The notes below the pieces were generated by a model. That model saw nothing but the letters and a program-made list of their open reading frames with translations, ran no database searches and was not told the origin of the DNA. Of a DNA stretch of 64,000 bases, positions 59,922 to 64,000 are shown piece by piece. The position numbers were made by a program, and so were the translations under genes. Every line of letters starts with the position of its first letter. Positions within the stretch are counted from its first letter, which is position 1. Source of the stretch: Perca fluviatilis (lineage: Eukaryota; Chordata; Actinopteri; Perciformes; Percidae); assembly GCF_010015445.1 (NCBI RefSeq), contig NC_053118.1:5659781-5723780 (forward strand). Reading direction: 5' to 3'.

Positions 59922-60722
59922 GGGCCTTAAGCTTGAGAATCACCTGGAATACAAAATACCAGCTATGAGCCTTTTTAGAAATATCTGTATTTTACTTTGC
60001 ATTGAATTTCCTCCCTCTGCTTCTTCACAAGTGTGTGCATTTGTATGGTTTGGGCATGTCTCCACCCAGACAAATTATACAATGTGTTTATCACAGATAA
60101 AAAGGGCAAATATAGATTAAATGTAGAACAATGGGAAAAAGTGCTTTTCTATGCCTTTAACTTTTTGTAGCTGCTATGTGCTTTTGATGCCCCAAATCAG
60201 TCTGGGAACAGTTCCAGCCTGCGTGCAAAAAGCAAAGAAAAGGAAAGGAGTGCTTTGAGCTGTGTGTGATGAATGACTTCTGTGAGCTAAAATTCGTGGA
60301 GCACTTGTTTATAGTGGGAACATAATGTACCATAAATTCCACCTCCACTTTTCCAGCTACCAGATAACATTTTATCCAATTCGTCGGTGCTTTCTCTGCT
60401 GATTAAAAGGCACTCTCAAGCAAACAGTTTTGCAGCGCTGCAGCATTGCTCTCTCTTTCTTCCTCTCCTACAGAATCTCATCCCCATTTCTCTGACTGTA
60501 CTTCTTTCCCTCCCCTGGTTGGTCAGTCATATCTTTCCTATTATGTGCCATATGTCTTTCCCTTCCACCCCCTCGCTCTTCCCTTCTATAGGCAAGGAGA
60601 GAGCCTCATTGCTGAACAATTTCCACCTTGATGGACATTAAAGATGTATTCTATTTTATTCTATTCTAACTAACGGTGTTCAAATGTGCTGCTTTAATTA
60701 AAGTAACTGCTGTTACCAGTGT
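59922..60722. other. Unassigned sequence
   Basis: I see no gene. A pyrimidine-rich stretch lies near 60440-60600. Confidence 0.5.
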
Positions 60723-60867
60723 TAGATGGCGCTCTCTGTTCAAAGAAAAAGGTTAAAGGAATGGCAATTCGGTGTGTTTTCAACACTTTGTTGAACAGAG
60801 AGCTCCATCTAGTGAGCTCAGAAAATAAAGACAGTGGAGTGAGAAGCTTCATTTGACCATCACTAGT
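60723..60867 (-). mobile_element. Truncated copy of the 169-base hAT MITE
   Basis: On the minus strand it starts TAGTGATGGTCAAATGAAGC and matches 55287-55430; the far end is missing. Confidence 0.85.
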
Positions 60868-62124
60868 ATTCACCCTCTGGATGAAACACTCCGTTTAAGC
60901 GCTTGTCTCTTTAAGCCCCCCCTTCCTGAAAAAGCCCAGTCTGCTCTGATTGGTCAGCATTTCTGTGTTTTCCTCATCTGCACTCTCTGAACCCGGTGTT
61001 CGAAACCGTTCCCTCATTCACTCACTCACTATTCCCAATATAGTGTTAATTAAAGAGGTGATAGAATTATTATATAGGGTATTTTACACTGTTCCTTAAG
61101 TTCTCCTAATAGGGTATGTAACATTGGTTGGGCTGAAAATTGCACGAATGCTATTTTATTAGGCCCTTAACTACCCTATGAATATGGCTCTATTTGGAAC
61201 AAGCGCTTTTCTTCCAAATATCATGAATATTTAGAATGAGCTGCGTGCTGATTGGTTTGAGCAAACTACATAGAAACACATGGAGACTCAAAAGCAGGTC
61301 TCACTGCAAAGTTCTACATTGTTTGTCGGGCTATTCCGTTATTAAATTCACTTCTGAGACTTTTTTAAGCGAGAAATCAGCTATATAAAGCTCAAATATG
61401 GGCCGTTTTACGAAAATTGATGGCCAATTGCAAATTTGGTAAGACTGTGGTGCCTGTGTTGCTGCCTCGCCGCCCGGCGTGCCTTCCTTCACAGACCCCG
61501 GCCTGCTGTGAGGTAGATGGAGCTCAGTCACAGCTGGCAGCCCACAACACTCCATACCAGCGCAAAGTCACCGTTTTGTGGGCTAATGGACTACCAAACG
61601 CCGCTGCCCTGACAGAGCTCCAGGGCCTGCAACTCCCCTCTTCCTGCTAGCTAAATGGCGAAAGTGAGAGTGCCAGCACGGTCAGCGAGATTGTTACACC
61701 AGCAATCTCTTACCTCAGTTCCAGTTAATCTTGGCTGGCTGTCAGCTGCTGGCATTACTAGAGTAGCTATGTTTACAGTTTGAATTTCGTCACGCCACTT
61801 ATACAACATCTACCTAAAGGTCTTATAAAGCTAACAACGGTGTCCGATTTCAAGTTAATGAATATTTGTGAAGATTAGGGGTTTCGTTAGCTGCGACTGC
61901 TTAATTTCCGGCGTAATTCCAGTATATTTACAGTTTGAATTTCATCACGCCACTTATACAACATCTATTTGAGCTTTACATAGTTGATTTCTTGCATAAA
62001 AAAGTTTTAGAAGTGAATTTTGTAATGGAATAGCAGAGATCTGCGCGACCTAGATTCAGAAGACTACCTGATCTCAGGTCAGTTGTGTAGCCTATGTAAA
62101 TGTTGGGCGTGACCGTTCTCTTAA

Positions 62125-62324
62125 AGGGGTGATAGAATGCAAAACCGATTTTTTTTCATAGTTGAATAACGACAGTTCAGTGGGTAAAAAGGACATACAT
62201 AGAAGCTCAAAATCCCATTGACACCCCTTTACTATGAAAATCTCATATTTTGAAACTGCCGCTGAAAACGGGCGAATCTCAACAAAGCTGAGTTGCTTGC
62301 GTAAGCATCTCAAAATCCGGAACC
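62125..62324. mobile_element. Nested 200-base TTAA-flanked MITE
   Basis: It starts AGGGGTGATAGAATGC after TTAA (62121-62124) and ends before TTAA (62325-62328). Flanking sequence on both sides is inverted (62030-62120 against 62329-62420), so it sits at a palindrome centre. Confidence 0.7.
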
Positions 62325-62944
62325 TTAAGAGAACAGTCACGCCCCAACATTTACATACACAACTGACCTGAGATCAGGTAGTCTTCTGAATCTAGCTAGG
62401 TCACGCAGATCTCTGCTATTCCATTACAAAATTCACTTCTGAAACTTTTTTATGCGAGAAAAATGTAAAGCTCAGATATGGGCCGTTTTACAAAAATGGA
62501 TGGCTAATTGCAAATTTTGTCCGACTGTGGGTCGGAATTAAGCAGCCGATGCTGCCTGGGTTGTTGCCTCGCCGCCCGGCCTGCTGTGAGCTCCGTTACG
62601 GCTGGCAGCCATACCCGTGCAGAGTCACCGGTAACACCGCTAATGGTCCACTAAACGCCGCGGCTCTGACAGAGCTCCAGGGCCTGCAGCCCCCTCTTCC
62701 TGCTAGCTAAATGCCCGGTATGTGTGGTGAGAGCGCGGTCGGCGAGCTTGTTACACCAGCAATCTGTTACCACAGGTTCCAGTTACTCTTTTAAATGTGT
62801 GTAATTATAATGTGTTGAGTTATTTAAACAAAACGATTGGGGAAATACACCGCTTGTCCGCGAGTCTCATTGATAGCGCCTGCGGCTGGATGTAGCTCTA
62901 TCAATGAGAGCTAGCTAGCCTCCTCTTAGAATTCCTCTGGAATT

Positions 62945-63405
62945 CACAAATATTCATTAACTTGAAATCGGACACCGTTGTTAGCTTTATAAGACCTTTA
63001 GTTAGATGTTGTGTAAGTGGCGTGACGAAATTCAAACTGTAATATAATCGAATTAAGGCAAAAAGGAAGCTAACTATCCGTGATTTGTAGCTAGGATTGA
63101 AGGGACAGTCACAGCTAACGAAACACTTTGTCTTCACAAATATTCATTAAATTGAAATCAGACACCATTGTTAGCTTTATAAGACATATAGTTAGATGTT
63201 GTGTAAGTGGCGTGACGAAATTCAAACTGTAATATAATCGAATTAAGGCAAAAAGGAAGCTAACTATCCGTGATTTGTAGCTAGGATTGAAGGGACAGTC
63301 ACAGCTAACGAAACACTTTGTCTTCACAAATATTCATTAACTTGAAATCGGACACCGTTGTTAGCTTTATAAGACCTTTAGTTAGATTTTGTATAAGTGG
63401 CGTGA
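62945..63405. repeat. 190-base tandem repeat, 2.4 copies
   Basis: CACAAATATTCATTAA recurs at 62945, 63135 and 63325, a period of exactly 190. Two full units and one partial unit differ at only a few positions. Confidence 0.95.
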
Positions 63406-64000
63406 CATGTGTGTAACATGAGGTAACAGATTGCTGGTGTAACAAGCTCGCTGACAGAGCTCTCACTCTCACACAACGGGCCATTTAGCTAGCAGGAAGA
63501 GAGGAGTTGAAGGCCCTGGAGCTGTGTCAGGGCAGCAGTGTTGGTAGTCCCTGCTGTGGGCTGCCGTGACGGAGCTCCAAGCACTCATAGCAGGCCGGGG
63601 TCTGTGAAGGAAGGCAGGCTGGGCGGCGAGGCAGCACCGGCGGGCGGCGAGGCAGCACCAGCGGCTAAACTCCGACACACAGTCTTACCAAATTTGCAAT
63701 TAGCCATCAATTTTCGTAAAACGGCCCATATTTGAGCTTTATATAGTTGATTTCTCGCTTAAAAAAGTATCAGAAGTGAATTTAATAACGAAATAGCCCG
63801 ATAAACAATGTATAACTTTGCAATGAGACCTGCTGTCGAGTCTCCCATGTGTTTCTATGTAGTTTGCTCAAACCAATCAGCGCGTAGCTCATTCTGAATA
63901 TTCATCAGCATACCATATTTGGAAGAAAAGCTCTTGTTCCAAATAGAGCCATATTCACAGGGTAGTTAAGGGCCTAATAAAATATCATTCGGGCAATTTT

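Larger units (their letters stand above)
61054..64000. repeat. Large imperfect palindrome of a TTAA-type element, open at the window end
   Basis: Arm 61136 to about 61900 is the reverse complement of about 63320-64000. The left end AGAGGTGATAGAAT follows TTAA at 61050-61053. The centre holds a further partial copy and a tandem repeat. No coding region was identified. The right end lies beyond the window. Confidence 0.85.

Overview
This window reads as teleost fish genomic DNA. Nearly all of it is transposable elements stacked inside one another, and I see no host protein-coding gene, rRNA or functional tRNA that I would defend. The fish assignment rests on the mix of element families: Tol2-like hAT, Harbinger, Tc1, BEL/Pao, L2/Rex-type LINE tails, TTAA-flanked MITEs, and a transposon gene with a P2X7-type ballast domain. 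Intron-containing transposase genes and CA/AT microsatellites also fit a vertebrate. I cannot name the species.

Layout. 1-4005: mostly unassigned, with one truncated tRNA-like repeat near 900-1190. 4006-11263: a long LTR-like repeat (family A), split at 6235-10646 by a Tol2-like hAT, which is itself split at 7481-10386 by a complete Harbinger. 11264-14203: an end fragment of an AACGTT-rich element, palindromic repeats, a Tc1 (12318-13907) and one end of a Mutator-like element. 14702-23473: an element with long terminal inverted repeats and a broken THAP gene, split by a 6.2-kb hAT (16995-23169) carrying a ten-exon minus-strand transposase gene. 23775-32400: a copy of an exon-bearing repeat, split by a BEL/Pao retrotransposon (24674-32242).

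32500-45742: a second family A copy, split by a non-autonomous repeat (about 32725-45680), itself split by a 12.3-kb TTAA-flanked Kolobok-type element (33186-45510). The Kolobok element carries two divergent genes. It has in turn been hit by a Gypsy-like LTR element full of in-frame minisatellites (37516-42161) and by a LINE (about 43963-45266). 45808-54135: a CACTG-ended element, split by a Mutator-like element (46797-51886) whose gene combines zinc fingers with a Ulp1-type cysteine protease. That protease gene is broken by a MITE inserted inside its catalytic motif. 54136-54740: direct repeats around a family A LTR-like unit, which also preserve the CACTG element's empty site. 55056-59913: a hAT remnant with a BED finger, split by the AACGTT element (55621-59316). 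61054-64000: a large palindrome that runs off the window.

The genes here act in transposition rather than in a host pathway: DDE transposases, their DNA-binding partners, retrotransposon polyproteins and element-borne accessory proteins. Only the Harbinger transposase appears intact. The most interesting material is the Kolobok gene pair, the zinc finger/Ulp1 element, the minisatellite-coding LTR element, and a set of conserved exons I cannot identify. Target-site duplications were read by eye and support most element boundaries to the base.
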